A DNA stretch of 64,000 nt from Pseudescherichia sp031987975 (GTDB lineage Bacteria; Pseudomonadota; Gammaproteobacteria; Enterobacterales; Enterobacteriaceae). A program made the translations under genes and the position numbers. How positions within the stretch are numbered: the first letter of the stretch is position 1; each line of letters starts with the position of its first letter. The DNA is taken from assembly GCF_031987975.1 (NCBI RefSeq), contig NZ_DALZYX010000009.1, positions 139,517 through 203,516 on the forward strand, in the 5' to 3' direction. The notes beneath the pieces are model-generated. The model did not search any database. It saw nothing but the letters and a program-made list of their open reading frames with translations, and was not told the origin of the DNA. This document shows, piece by piece, positions 8,280 through 16,035 of this stretch.

Positions 8280-10226
8280 ATGATTAAGTTTAGCGCAACG
8301 CTCCTGGCCATGCTGACGGCGGTGGGTGCCCAGGCTGCCACCGTGGATCTCCGCCTGCTGGAAACCACCGATCTGCACAGCAACATGATGGACTTTGACT
8401 ACTACAAAGATACGCCGACAGAGAAGTTCGGCCTGGTGCGCACCGCGACGCTAATTAATGCCGCTCGCCAGGAGGCCGCCAATAGCGTGCTGGTGGATAA
8501 CGGCGACGTGATTCAGGGCAGTCCGCTGGGGGATTACATGGCGGCGAAGGGATTAACCCAGAACGAGGTACACCCGGTCTATAAGGCGATGAATACCCTT
8601 GACTATGCGGTGGGTAACCTCGGCAACCATGAGTTCAACTATGGTCTGGATTATCTGCACCGCGCCCTGGCGGGAGCGAAGTTTCCCTACGTGAATGCCA
8701 ATATCATCGACGCGAAAACGCAAAAGCCGCTGTTCACGCCTTACCTGATCAAAGAGACCACGGTGAAGGATAAAGAGGGCAAAACGCAGACGCTGCGCAT
8801 TGGCTATATCGGCTTTGTGCCGCCGCAGATCATGACCTGGGATAAGGCTAACCTCAGCGGCAAGGTGACGGTGAACGATATTACCGAGACCGCACGCAAG
8901 TACGTACCAGAGATGCGCAGCAAAGGGGCGGACATCGTGGTAGTAATTGCTCACTCCGGACTTTCAGCCGAGCCGTACAAGGCGCTGGCAGAGAACTCAG
9001 TCTACTACCTCAGCGAGGTTCCCGGCGTAGACGCGATCCTCTTTGGGCATGCTCATGCGGTCTTCCCCGGTAAAGACTTTGCCGATATCAAAGGTGCGGA
9101 TATCGCTACCGGCACCCTTAACGGCGTACCGGCGGTGATGCCCGGCATGTGGGGAGATCACCTCGGCGTGGTCGATTTGGTGCTGAACAACGACGGCGGC
9201 AAATGGCAGGTGACCCACTCCCGCGCTGAGGCGCGTCCCATCTACGACGCAGCGGCGAAGAAATCGCTGGCGGCAGAAGACAGCAAGCTGATTTCCGTTC
9301 TGAAAGAGTCTCACGACGCTACCCGGGAGTTTGTCAGCAAGCCCATCGGGCAGTCTGCCGATAACATGTATAGCTACCTGTCGCTGGTACAGGATGACCC
9401 CACCGTGCAGGTCGTCAACATGGCGCAGAAGGCCTACGTAGAGCACTATATTCAGGGCGATCCGGATCTGGCCTCGCTGCCGGTACTCTCTGCCGCCGCG
9501 CCATTCAAAGCAGGCGGTCGCAAGAACGATCCGGCCAGCTTCGTCGAGGTGGAAAAAGGCCAGCTGACCTTCCGCAACGCCGCCGATCTCTACCTCTACC
9601 CAAATACGCTGGTGGTGGTGAAGGCCAGTGGAAAAGAGGTGAAGGAGTGGCTGGAGTGCTCTGCCGGGCAGTTTAACCAGATCGATCCGCACAGCAGCAA
9701 GCCGCAGTCGCTGATTAACTGGGATACCTTCCGCACCTATAACTTTGATGTGATTGACGGCGTCAATTACCAGGTCGATGTTACCCAGCCCGCTCGCTAT
9801 GATGGCGAGTGCCAGAGTCTGAATCCGCAGGCGGAGCGCATTAAAAATCTGACCTTCAACGGCAAGCCCATCGATCCCAACGCCACTTTCCTCGTTGCCA
9901 CTAACAACTACCGCGCCTACGGCGGCAAGTTTGCCGGGACGGGGGACAGTCACATCGCCTTTGCCTCGCCGGATGAGAACCGCTCCGTGCTGGCGGCGTG
10001 GATAAGCACTGAGTCAGCCCGCTCGGGGGCAATCCACCCGGCGGCAGATAACAACTGGCGTCTTGCACCGATCCACAGCGATACGACGCTGGATATTCGC
10101 TTCGAAACCTCTCCTTCTGACAAGGCGGCAGCGTTTATCAAAGAGAAGGCCCAGTACCCGATGAGCCAGGTCGGCAGCGATGACATCGGGTTCGCAATTT
10201 ACAAAGTTAATCTAAACGCGAAGTAA
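8280..10226 (+). CDS. cpdB: Periplasmic 2',3'-cyclic-nucleotide phosphodiesterase/3'-nucleotidase CpdB
   Basis: A 648-residue exported enzyme (E. coli 647 aa) that opens 2',3'-cyclic nucleotides and dephosphorylates 3'-nucleotides for salvage. Residues 1-19 form the signal peptide (cut after AQA). The metallophosphatase domain shows all five blocks: TTDLHSN (about 29-35), DNGDVIQG (about 77-84), GNHEFNYG (about 116-123), IAHSGL and FGHAHA (about 257-262). The 5'-nucleotidase C-terminal substrate domain follows from about residue 370. An AAAGGA site precedes the ATG. The gene is monocistronic, followed by a REP element. Confidence 0.96.
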   Translation: MIKFSATLLAMLTAVGAQAATVDLRLLETTDLHSNMMDFDYYKDTPTEKFGLVRTATLINAARQEAANSVLVDNGDVIQGSPLGDYMAAKGLTQNEVHPVYKAMNTLDYAVGNLGNHEFNYGLDYLHRALAGAKFPYVNANIIDAKTQKPLFTPYLIKETTVKDKEGKTQTLRIGYIGFVPPQIMTWDKANLSGKVTVNDITETARKYVPEMRSKGADIVVVIAHSGLSAEPYKALAENSVYYLSEVPGVDAILFGHAHAVFPGKDFADIKGADIATGTLNGVPAVMPGMWGDHLGVVDLVLNNDGGKWQVTHSRAEARPIYDAAAKKSLAAEDSKLISVLKESHDATREFVSKPIGQSADNMYSYLSLVQDDPTVQVVNMAQKAYVEHYIQGDPDLASLPVLSAAAPFKAGGRKNDPASFVEVEKGQLTFRNAADLYLYPNTLVVVKASGKEVKEWLECSAGQFNQIDPHSSKPQSLINWDTFRTYNFDVIDGVNYQVDVTQPARYDGECQSLNPQAERIKNLTFNGKPIDPNATFLVATNNYRAYGGKFAGTGDSHIAFASPDENRSVLAAWISTESARSGAIHPAADNNWRLAPIHSDTTLDIRFETSPSDKAAAFIKEKAQYPMSQVGSDDIGFAIYKVNLNAK

Positions 10227-10229
10227 CCC

Positions 10230-10262
10230 GTAGGCCGGGCAAGGCGAAGGCCGCCGCCCGGC
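10230..10262. repeat. REP-type palindrome between cpdB and ytfH
   Basis: GCCGGGC at 10234-10240 pairs with GCCCGGC at 10256-10262 in the usual enterobacterial REP context (GTAGGCCGGGCAAGG...). It lies between two convergent genes, where it probably limits read-through and protects 3' ends. Confidence 0.75.
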
Positions 10263-10273
10263 GATTTCCGACC

Positions 10274-10666
10274 CTACGCCGCCCGCTCGTCGCGCCTCGC
10301 CAGTACCTCCGGCAGGTTCAGCTCTATCCAGTCGGCGAGCGCGGCGACTTTCTCGCTCACCTCTTCCCCCAGCGGCGTCAGGCTGTACTCAACGTGCGGC
10401 GGCACGACCGGATAAGCCACGCGGTTGATAAAGCCGTCCTGCTCCAGCCACTGTAAGGTTTGCGCCAGCATCTTCTCGCTGACGCCACCCATCTTGCGGC
10501 GCAGATCGCTAAAGCGATGCGTGCCGTCGCGCAGGGCCACCATCACCAGCACGCCCCAGCGGCTGGTCAGATGCTTAAGCACGTCGCGGGAGGGACACTG
10601 CTCGGCGAACAGATTACCTTCGCGCAGCCGTTCACTTAGCGTCTGGGGTGCGTTAGTTATTTTCAT
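10274..10666 (-). CDS. ytfH: HxlR-family transcriptional regulator YtfH
   Basis: A 130-residue single-domain winged-helix protein of the HxlR/MarR-like family (E. coli YtfH 126 aa). The recognition region spans about 45-85 (HRFSDLRRKMGGVSEKMLAQTL). A single Cys at position 24 (EQCPSRDVL) lies where related thiol sensors such as QorR and YodB carry their redox-active cysteine. It is divergent from the quinone reductase gene qorB across an 83-bp spacer with an operator-like inverted repeat, so the simplest reading is a quinone/electrophile-responsive repressor of qorB and of itself. The sensing role is inference. Confidence 0.9.
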   Translation of the reverse strand: MKITNAPQTLSERLREGNLFAEQCPSRDVLKHLTSRWGVLVMVALRDGTHRFSDLRRKMGGVSEKMLAQTLQWLEQDGFINRVAYPVVPPHVEYSLTPLGEEVSEKVAALADWIELNLPEVLARRDERAA

Positions 10667-10684
10667 ACTTACCTTTTTGTACGT

Positions 10685-10701
10685 ACTTACTAAAAGTTAG
10701 T
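10685..10701. promoter_or_regulatory. Candidate YtfH operator in the ytfH/qorB divergent promoter region
   Basis: Near-palindrome ACTTACT-AAA-AGTTAGT (6 of 7 paired positions) centred in the 83-bp spacer between ytfH and qorB. A further ACTTACC copy lies about 15 bases to the left. HxlR-family proteins typically bind such short inverted repeats. Not experimentally assigned. Confidence 0.5.
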
Positions 10702-10749
10702 TAGGGTGCTAGTGTGCCATAACTCACTACCCACAAGAAGGAAAATTCT

Positions 10750-11598
10750 ATGATCGCCATTACTGGTGCAACCGGCCACCTGGGCCAGCTAACCTTTACT
10801 GAACTGCTGAAAACCGTCCCCGCCAGCCAGCTGGTGGCCATTGTGCGTAACCCGGCGAAAGCCGAAACCCTGGCTCAGCAGGGCGTCACCGTACGCCAGG
10901 CGGAGTATACCGATCGGGCCGCGCTCACGGCCGCCCTTGAGGGCGTTGAGAAGCTGCTGCTGATCTCCTCCAGCGAAGTGGGCCAGCGCGCGGTTCAGCA
11001 CCGTAACGTCATCGACGCGGCGAAGGCGGCGGGGGTGAAATTCATCGCCTATACCAGCCTGCTGCATGCCGATCGCTCCCCGCTGGGCCTGGCAGCTGAA
11101 CATATTGAAACCGAACGCAACCTGGCAGCCTCTGGTATCCCCTACACCCTGCTGCGTAACGGCTGGTATAGCGAAAACTACCTGGCCAGCGCCCCAGCGG
11201 CGTTAGCGCATGGCGTGTTTATCGGCTCAGCCGGTGAGGGCAAAATCGCCTCCGCCACCCGGGCTGACTATGCAGCGGCGGCGGCTAAGGTGATGAGCAG
11301 CGAAGGCCATGCGGGCAAGGTATACGAGCTGGCAGGCGATGAAGCCTGGACCCTCAGCGAGCTGGCAGCAGCGTTGAGCAAGCAGAGCGGTAAGCCGGTG
11401 GTGTATCAGAACCTCAGCGAAGCCGACTTTGCTGAAGCGCTGAAAGGGGCAGGTCTGCCGGAAGCATTCGCTAACCTGCTGGCAGACTCCGACGTCGGCG
11501 CGGCAAAAGGGGGTCTGTTCGACGACAGCCGGACGCTGAGCACGCTGATTGGCCGCCCTACCACGCCAATTCACGACAGCATTCGCGAAATCGTCTGA
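10750..11598 (+). CDS. qorB: NAD(P)H:quinone oxidoreductase 2 (QorB/YtfG)
   Basis: A 282-residue Rossmann-fold protein of the NmrA/SDR-like family (E. coli QorB 286 aa). The N-terminus shows the dinucleotide-binding ITGATGHLG (about 3-11). The central segment with YTSLLHADRSPLG and LLRNGWYSENY is characteristic of QorB, which reduces quinones with NADPH. It is cytoplasmic, transcribed alone and divergent from its probable regulator ytfH. The ATG has an AAGGAAAA site just upstream. Confidence 0.95.
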   Translation: MIAITGATGHLGQLTFTELLKTVPASQLVAIVRNPAKAETLAQQGVTVRQAEYTDRAALTAALEGVEKLLLISSSEVGQRAVQHRNVIDAAKAAGVKFIAYTSLLHADRSPLGLAAEHIETERNLAASGIPYTLLRNGWYSENYLASAPAALAHGVFIGSAGEGKIASATRADYAAAAAKVMSSEGHAGKVYELAGDEAWTLSELAAALSKQSGKPVVYQNLSEADFAEALKGAGLPEAFANLLADSDVGAAKGGLFDDSRTLSTLIGRPTTPIHDSIREIV

Positions 11599-11633
11599 GG
11601 TTACAGAGTCGTTAATTTTTGTAGCATCCCGGT

Positions 11634-11663
11634 GGGTCATTCCTGATAATGAAGTAATGACCC
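11634..11663. promoter_or_regulatory. Inverted repeat upstream of the AraC-type regulator gene
   Basis: GGGTCATT at 11634-11641 and AATGACCC at 11656-11663 form a perfect 8-bp inverted repeat with a 14-base spacer, ending 15 bases before the GTG start of the regulator. It could be an operator for a dimeric regulator or an RNA hairpin near the ribosome-binding site. Confidence 0.45.
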
Positions 11664-11678
11664 GCGTGGAGAGAGCCA

Positions 11679-12503
11679 GTGCAAGGTGTACCGGAGCAGT
11701 TCAGCGATGAAAAAGACAGCGCCCGCTTTCGCCATCTGGCGCAGCTTCCGGGTGTGGAGCTGTATCATGCCCATATCTCCCGCTACGCCTTTGAGCCGCA
11801 TACCCACGAAGCCTTTGGCATTGGCACCATAGAGGCTGGCGCGGAGCGCTTTCGCTATCGCGGGGCGCAGCACGTCGCGCCGGCCCGCTCGGTGGTCACT
11901 ATGAATCCCGATGAGCTGCACACCGGCGAGGCGGCAGCCGACGACGGCTGGCGCTACCGCATGATCTACCTTGAACCGGATCTGCTGGAGCAGGTCACCG
12001 GCATCCGTCACTGGTGGTTCGCTGACGCCACCCGTTACGATCCGCTTCGCTCCCGGCGGATCTGCGTCCTGATCCACAGCCTCTGGCACAGCGACGATCC
12101 GCTGGCCCAGCAGGGGCTGCTGCTGGATCTGATAGACACCTTCCGCCCGCTGGCTCGCCATGCACCGGCGCAGGCGGAGGGCGCGCACCGCTTCGAGCGT
12201 GTGCGCGACTACCTGCACGACAACTATATGCACACCCTCACCCTGGAGGAGCTGGCTCAGGTGGTCTCCCTGAGTCCGTACCATTTCCAGCGCCAGTTCA
12301 AGGCCCATTTTCACGTCACGCCGCACCAGATGCTGATGGCGATCCGCCTGTGGCGTGCTAAAGATTTTCTCACCCAGGGGATGCCCGCCGCCGACGTTGC
12401 CGCTGTCACCGGACTGACAGATCAGTCGCACCTTACCCGCGCTTTTACCCGCCGCTACGGCATCACCCCGGTGCGCTACCAGAAACAGGTAGTCCGGCGC
12501 TAA
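11679..12503 (+). CDS. AraC-family transcriptional regulator
   Basis: A 274-residue regulator with an N-terminal cupin-type AraC ligand-binding domain (about 20-150, YHAHISRYAFEPHTHEAFGIG) and a C-terminal double helix-turn-helix (about 175-274: LTLEELAQVVSLSPYHFQRQFKAHF, then VAAVTGLTDQSHLTRAFTRRYG). Translation probably starts at the GTG at 11679, preceded by GGAGAG; the only in-frame upstream ATG (11649) is followed at once by a stop. The ligand is unknown. It is 75 bp upstream of ytfF on the same strand, so control of that permease is likely. I do not recall an AraC gene at this position in E. coli K-12. Confidence 0.88.
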   Translation: MQGVPEQFSDEKDSARFRHLAQLPGVELYHAHISRYAFEPHTHEAFGIGTIEAGAERFRYRGAQHVAPARSVVTMNPDELHTGEAAADDGWRYRMIYLEPDLLEQVTGIRHWWFADATRYDPLRSRRICVLIHSLWHSDDPLAQQGLLLDLIDTFRPLARHAPAQAEGAHRFERVRDYLHDNYMHTLTLEELAQVVSLSPYHFQRQFKAHFHVTPHQMLMAIRLWRAKDFLTQGMPAADVAAVTGLTDQSHLTRAFTRRYGITPVRYQKQVVRR

Positions 12504-12578
12504 TGCGCAATCTCGTACAATACGGCCGGCCGCTGCCTTCTTACACTGCATGCAGATTTAAATAAATGGATGGAACAA

Positions 12579-13517
12579 ATGATTAGCGGTGTGTTGTATG
12601 CCCTGCTTGCAGGTCTAATGTGGGGATTGATTTTTGTCGGACCACTGATCGTGCCGGAGTACCCGGCGCTGCTACAGTCGATGGGGCGCTATCTGGCGCT
12701 GGGGCTTATCGCCCTGCCGCTGGCGTGGCTGGGTCGTAAGCGCCTGAAAAAGCTAGTCCGCCGGGACTGGCTTACCGCGCTGGAGCTGACCATGATGGGC
12801 AACCTGATCTATTACGCCTGCCTGGCAAGCGCTATTCAGCGCACCGGTGCACCTGTCTCAACCATGATAATCGGCACTCTGCCCGTGGTGATCCCGGTCT
12901 TCGCCAACCTGCTCTACAGCCGCCATGACGGCAAGCTGGCGTGGTCGAAAATGGTTCCCGCCCTGGTCTGTATCGCTATCGGCCTGGCGTGCGTTAACAT
13001 TGCCGAGCTGCGGCACGGCGTAACGGGTGCGGGCGGATGGCGCTACGTCTCCGGGATCCTACTGGCCGTCATCTCAGTGGTGTGCTGGGCATGGTATGCC
13101 CTGCGTAATGCCCGCTGGCTGCGGGATAACCCGGATAAAAATCCAATGATGTGGGCAACCGCGCAGGCGCTGGTGACCCTGCCGGTTTCGTTGATAGGAT
13201 ATGTGGCGGTATGCGGCTGGTTAGGCGTTCAGCAACCCGAGTTCACGCTGCCGTTTGGCCCCCGTCCGGGCCTGTTCGTTGGATTGATGGTGGCGATCGC
13301 CGTGCTCTGCTCATGGGTGGGCGCACTGTGCTGGAATATCGCCAGCCAGAAGCTGCCGACGGTAATTTTAGGTCCGCTGATTGTCTTTGAAACCCTGGCG
13401 GGGCTGCTCTATACCTTCCTGCTGCGCCAGAGTTTGCCGCCTTTGCTGACGGCATCAGGTATTCTACTGTTGGTGATTGGCGTAACGCTTGCCGTCAGAG
13501 GAAAACCGGTGCAGTAG
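12579..13517 (+). CDS. ytfF: DMT-superfamily inner-membrane permease YtfF
   Basis: A 312-residue EamA/DMT permease with about ten hydrophobic segments, strongly similar to E. coli YtfF (321 aa): MISGVLYALLAGLMWGL start, QRTGAPVSTMIIGTLPVV, LCSWVGALCWN. The substrate is unknown; E. coli YtfF has been linked only loosely to amino-acid-type export. The frame also holds an ATG at 12570, but 12579 reproduces the E. coli N-terminus and has GGA spaced 8 bases upstream. The C-terminus is shorter than in E. coli. Probably co-regulated with the preceding AraC gene. Confidence 0.9.
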   Translation: MISGVLYALLAGLMWGLIFVGPLIVPEYPALLQSMGRYLALGLIALPLAWLGRKRLKKLVRRDWLTALELTMMGNLIYYACLASAIQRTGAPVSTMIIGTLPVVIPVFANLLYSRHDGKLAWSKMVPALVCIAIGLACVNIAELRHGVTGAGGWRYVSGILLAVISVVCWAWYALRNARWLRDNPDKNPMMWATAQALVTLPVSLIGYVAVCGWLGVQQPEFTLPFGPRPGLFVGLMVAIAVLCSWVGALCWNIASQKLPTVILGPLIVFETLAGLLYTFLLRQSLPPLLTASGILLLVIGVTLAVRGKPVQ

Positions 13518-13543
13518 GCCGGGCAAACGCAGTGCCGCCCGGC
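13515..13543. repeat. REP-type palindrome between ytfF and the chemoreceptor gene
   Basis: GCCGGGC at 13518-13524 pairs with GCCCGGC at 13537-13543 (context TAGGCCGGGCAAACGC). It fills the short gap between two convergent genes. Confidence 0.75.
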
Positions 13544-13553
13544 GATTTATCGG

Positions 13554-15137
13554 TTAAGCGTTAGCCATATCTGCCTGGCGACGGGTAGTTTTGAACACCG
13601 CTACCGCCTCGCTCAAACGGGCGGACTGCTCCTCCAGCGCCGCCGCCGCCGCCGCAGACTCCTCCACCAGCGAGGCGTTCTGCTGCGTGACGCGATCCAT
13701 CTCCGCTACCGCCTGGCCAACCTGATCGATACCGCGGCTCTGTTCGTCAGAAGCGGAGGCGATTTCGCCCATGATATCGGTCACGCGGGTGACCGCACTG
13801 ACGATCTCCGCCATGGTCTCCCCGGCCTGGTTGACCAGCATGGAGCCGGCGTCAACCCGATCGCCGGAGGCATCAATCAGGCCCTTGATCTCCTTCGCCG
13901 CCTGGGCGCTGCGCTGGGCAAGAGTACGCACCTCACCAGCCACCACGGCAAAGCCCCGTCCCTGCTCACCCGCGCGTGCTGCCTCTACCGCCGCGTTCAG
14001 TGCCAGGATGTTGGTCTGGAAAGCAATCCCGTCAATAACATTCGTGATCTGGGCAATTTTGCTGGAGCTGGTGGCGATCTCGTCCATCGTCTGCACCACC
14101 TTCTCCACCACGCTGCCGCCTTTCTTCGCAGTAGAAGAGGCATCCAGCGCCAGACGTGAAGCCTGGCGAGCGTTGTCGGCATTCTGCTTCACGGTGGCCG
14201 TCAACTGCTCCATGCTGGCCGCCGTCTCTTCCAGGGAAGCGGCCTGCTGCTCGGTACGGGAGGAGAGATCGTTGCTGCCCGTAGAGATCTCACTCGCGCC
14301 GGTATAGATTACGTCGGCCCCGTCACGCACCACGCCGACCGTATTTGCCAACGCGGTTTGCATCTCCTTCACGTTACGCGCCAGCAGCGCCATCTCGTTT
14401 TTGCCTTCGGCGGCAATCGGCTGGGTCAGATCGCCTGCGGCGATAGCGCGGATATGGCCGAGCACCTCATCCAGCGGCTGGAGCAGCACGCGGCGCATCG
14501 CAATCCAGCTGGTAATAATCACGGCAATGACCATGAGCATGATCGCAGAGAGGATCCACAGAATACGTTTGTAGTCGCTCTCATTATCTTTCACGCCCTT
14601 GCTGGCCAGATCCGCCTGTGCCTGACGCCACTCGTGGTAGACCGCCTGCATCGCTTTCTGCTTCTGCTCGGCGTTCTGTTTGAACATCTCTTCCAGTTTG
14701 CCCTGGGCAAGGAAAGTGTTCATCTGAGCCAGGGTGGTAGAGTAATTGCGATACTGCTCTTCCAGGCGGTCGGCCAGATGCTCGTCCATCCCCGGCGTTT
14801 CCGGCAGGGCATAGTATTTGTCGTAATGGTCTTTAGCCTCCGCCAGCAGGTTTTTCGCGATGATAACCAGCTCGCTGAGTTGCCCGCCGTTGATCTGGCT
14901 CGCCTCGCTGCTTTGCAGACGCAGCATGCCCCGGTTGAGGGTCACGCGGGCCTGGTTCAGGCTAATCCATGCGTCGGTAAATTCAGCGACGTTCTGGCTG
15001 GAGAGCTGGGAGACATTGAAATTATCTTTATCGTTATTAAGCGCGGTAATGAACACGCTGGCTGAGATCGCCTGCATGACGCCAAGCGCCAGCAGGACTG
15101 AAATCAGCAGGGTAATGACTTTCATACGTTTAAACAT
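13554..15137 (-). CDS. Methyl-accepting chemotaxis protein, Tsr/Tar type
   Basis: A 527-residue chemoreceptor: TM1 (about 7-30), periplasmic four-helix-bundle TarH domain (about 31-190), TM2 (about 192-212), HAMP (about 213-265) and a cytoplasmic signalling domain with the invariant tip EQGRGFAVVAGEVR. Arg64, Arg69 and Arg73, which bind the amino-acid alpha-carboxylate and side chain in Tsr/Tar, are present at identical positions, so an amino-acid ligand is likely. It is shorter than Tsr (551 aa) and ends ADMANA: the C-terminal NWETF pentapeptide that tethers CheR and CheB is absent, making it a low-abundance-type receptor that would depend on others for adaptation. A sigma-28 promoter lies upstream. 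Not assigned to a named E. coli receptor. Confidence 0.93.
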   Translation of the reverse strand: MFKRMKVITLLISVLLALGVMQAISASVFITALNNDKDNFNVSQLSSQNVAEFTDAWISLNQARVTLNRGMLRLQSSEASQINGGQLSELVIIAKNLLAEAKDHYDKYYALPETPGMDEHLADRLEEQYRNYSTTLAQMNTFLAQGKLEEMFKQNAEQKQKAMQAVYHEWRQAQADLASKGVKDNESDYKRILWILSAIMLMVIAVIITSWIAMRRVLLQPLDEVLGHIRAIAAGDLTQPIAAEGKNEMALLARNVKEMQTALANTVGVVRDGADVIYTGASEISTGSNDLSSRTEQQAASLEETAASMEQLTATVKQNADNARQASRLALDASSTAKKGGSVVEKVVQTMDEIATSSSKIAQITNVIDGIAFQTNILALNAAVEAARAGEQGRGFAVVAGEVRTLAQRSAQAAKEIKGLIDASGDRVDAGSMLVNQAGETMAEIVSAVTRVTDIMGEIASASDEQSRGIDQVGQAVAEMDRVTQQNASLVEESAAAAAALEEQSARLSEAVAVFKTTRRQADMANA

Positions 15138-15176
15138 GTATTGCCTTTTAGGTGCAGGATATTGTCTGGCCTGTAT

Positions 15177-15203
15177 CTATCGGCAGGCATGGCGGCTTCT
15201 TGA
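15177..15203 (-). promoter_or_regulatory. Sigma-28 (FliA) promoter of the Tsr-type receptor
   Basis: On the minus strand TCAAGAAG (15196-15203) and GCCGATAG (15177-15184) are separated by exactly 11 bases, matching the FliA consensus TAAAGTTT-N11-GCCGATAA (7/8 in the -10, 4/8 in the -35). It lies 40 bases before the start codon. Confidence 0.75.
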
Positions 15204-15264
15204 ACATAATTGTGAAGTACATCTCATTTTCCCCCTGCCGCTAAAGGGTTATAGCGCTGGTTTA

Positions 15265-15287
15265 AAGATGCATTTAAAATACATCTT
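15265..15287. promoter_or_regulatory. NsrR operator upstream of ytfE
   Basis: A 23-bp near-perfect inverted repeat: AAGATGCATTT on the left arm and the mirrored half ending ACATCTT on the right, closely fitting the enterobacterial NsrR consensus (AAGATGCYTTT and its complement about a central AAA). It is 27 bases before the ytfE start codon. nsrR itself is at 49993-50418 in this window. Confidence 0.88.
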
Positions 15288-15313
15288 ATTATTTAACCCT
15301 TGAGGTAACTGCT

Positions 15314-15976
15314 ATGGCCTTTCGCGATCAATCTTTAGGTGAGCTGGCGCTCTCTATCCCCCGGGCCTCGGCCCTGTTCCGTCAGTACGATATGGACTAC
15401 TGCTGTGGCGGTAAGCAGACTCTGGCGCGTGCGGCCCAGCGCAAAGCGCTGGATGTTGAAGAAATTGAGACGGCGCTGGCGAAGCTGGCCGAGCAGCCGG
15501 TAGACAAGGACTGGCGCGTAGCCCCGCTGGCCGAGATTATTGATCACATCATCGTGCGCTATCACGACAGGCACCGCGAACAGCTGCCAGAGCTGATCCT
15601 GCAGGCCACCAAGGTTGAGCGCGTTCATGCCGATAAGCCCAACGTGCCGCGTGGGCTGACCAAATACCTGACCATGCTGCATGAGGAGCTGACTAGCCAC
15701 ATGATGAAGGAGGAGCGGATCCTCTTCCCGATGATCAAGCAGGGCCAGGGCAGCCATGCGGCGGGACCGGTAAGCGTGATGGAGAGTGAGCACGATGAAG
15801 CGGGTGAGCTGCTGGAGGTGATCAAGCACACCACCCATAACGTGACGCCGCCGCCCGAGGCCTGCACGACGTGGAAAGCGATGTATAACGGGATTAACGA
15901 GCTGATTGACGATCTGATGGAGCACATCAGCCTGGAGAATAACGTGCTCTTCCCACGCGCGTTAGCCGGGGAGTAA
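15314..15976 (+). CDS. ytfE: Di-iron protein YtfE (RIC), repair of iron-sulfur clusters
   Basis: A 220-residue protein, same length as E. coli YtfE, which repairs iron-sulfur clusters damaged by nitric oxide or peroxide, probably as an iron donor or NO-detoxifying di-iron protein. The N-terminal ScdA domain has the Cys30-Cys31 pair (MDYCCGGKQ). The C-terminal four-helix hemerythrin-like domain supplies the His/Glu iron ligands (HIIVRYHDRHRE, LHEELTSHMMKEERILFP, ESEHDEAGE, EHISLENNVLFPRAL). It is a single gene under a strong NsrR operator and shares a REP-like terminator with convergent cycA. Confidence 0.96.
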   Translation: MAFRDQSLGELALSIPRASALFRQYDMDYCCGGKQTLARAAQRKALDVEEIETALAKLAEQPVDKDWRVAPLAEIIDHIIVRYHDRHREQLPELILQATKVERVHADKPNVPRGLTKYLTMLHEELTSHMMKEERILFPMIKQGQGSHAAGPVSVMESEHDEAGELLEVIKHTTHNVTPPPEACTTWKAMYNGINELIDDLMEHISLENNVLFPRALAGE

Positions 15977-15982
15977 ACAAAA

Positions 15983-16012
15983 AGGCCCGGCAGCGCTACG
16001 CTTGCCGGGCCT
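15983..16012. terminator. REP-like bidirectional hairpin between ytfE and cycA
   Basis: AGGCCCGGCA (15983-15992) pairs perfectly with TGCCGGGCCT (16003-16012). On the minus strand the stem is followed by a TTTTT run, giving a rho-independent terminator for cycA; the loop and stem also fit a REP unit. Confidence 0.75.
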
Positions 16013-16035
16013 ACAGACTATTACTTCCAGAAACC

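Noticed and set aside
8997..9953. 318-codon open frame antisense to cpdB
   Set aside because: Shadow of cpdB; composition is that of a reversed coding strand and no domain is recognisable.
11637..12551. 304-codon open frame antisense to the AraC-type gene
   Set aside because: The sense frame has a complete AraC domain structure; the antisense frame has no family resemblance.
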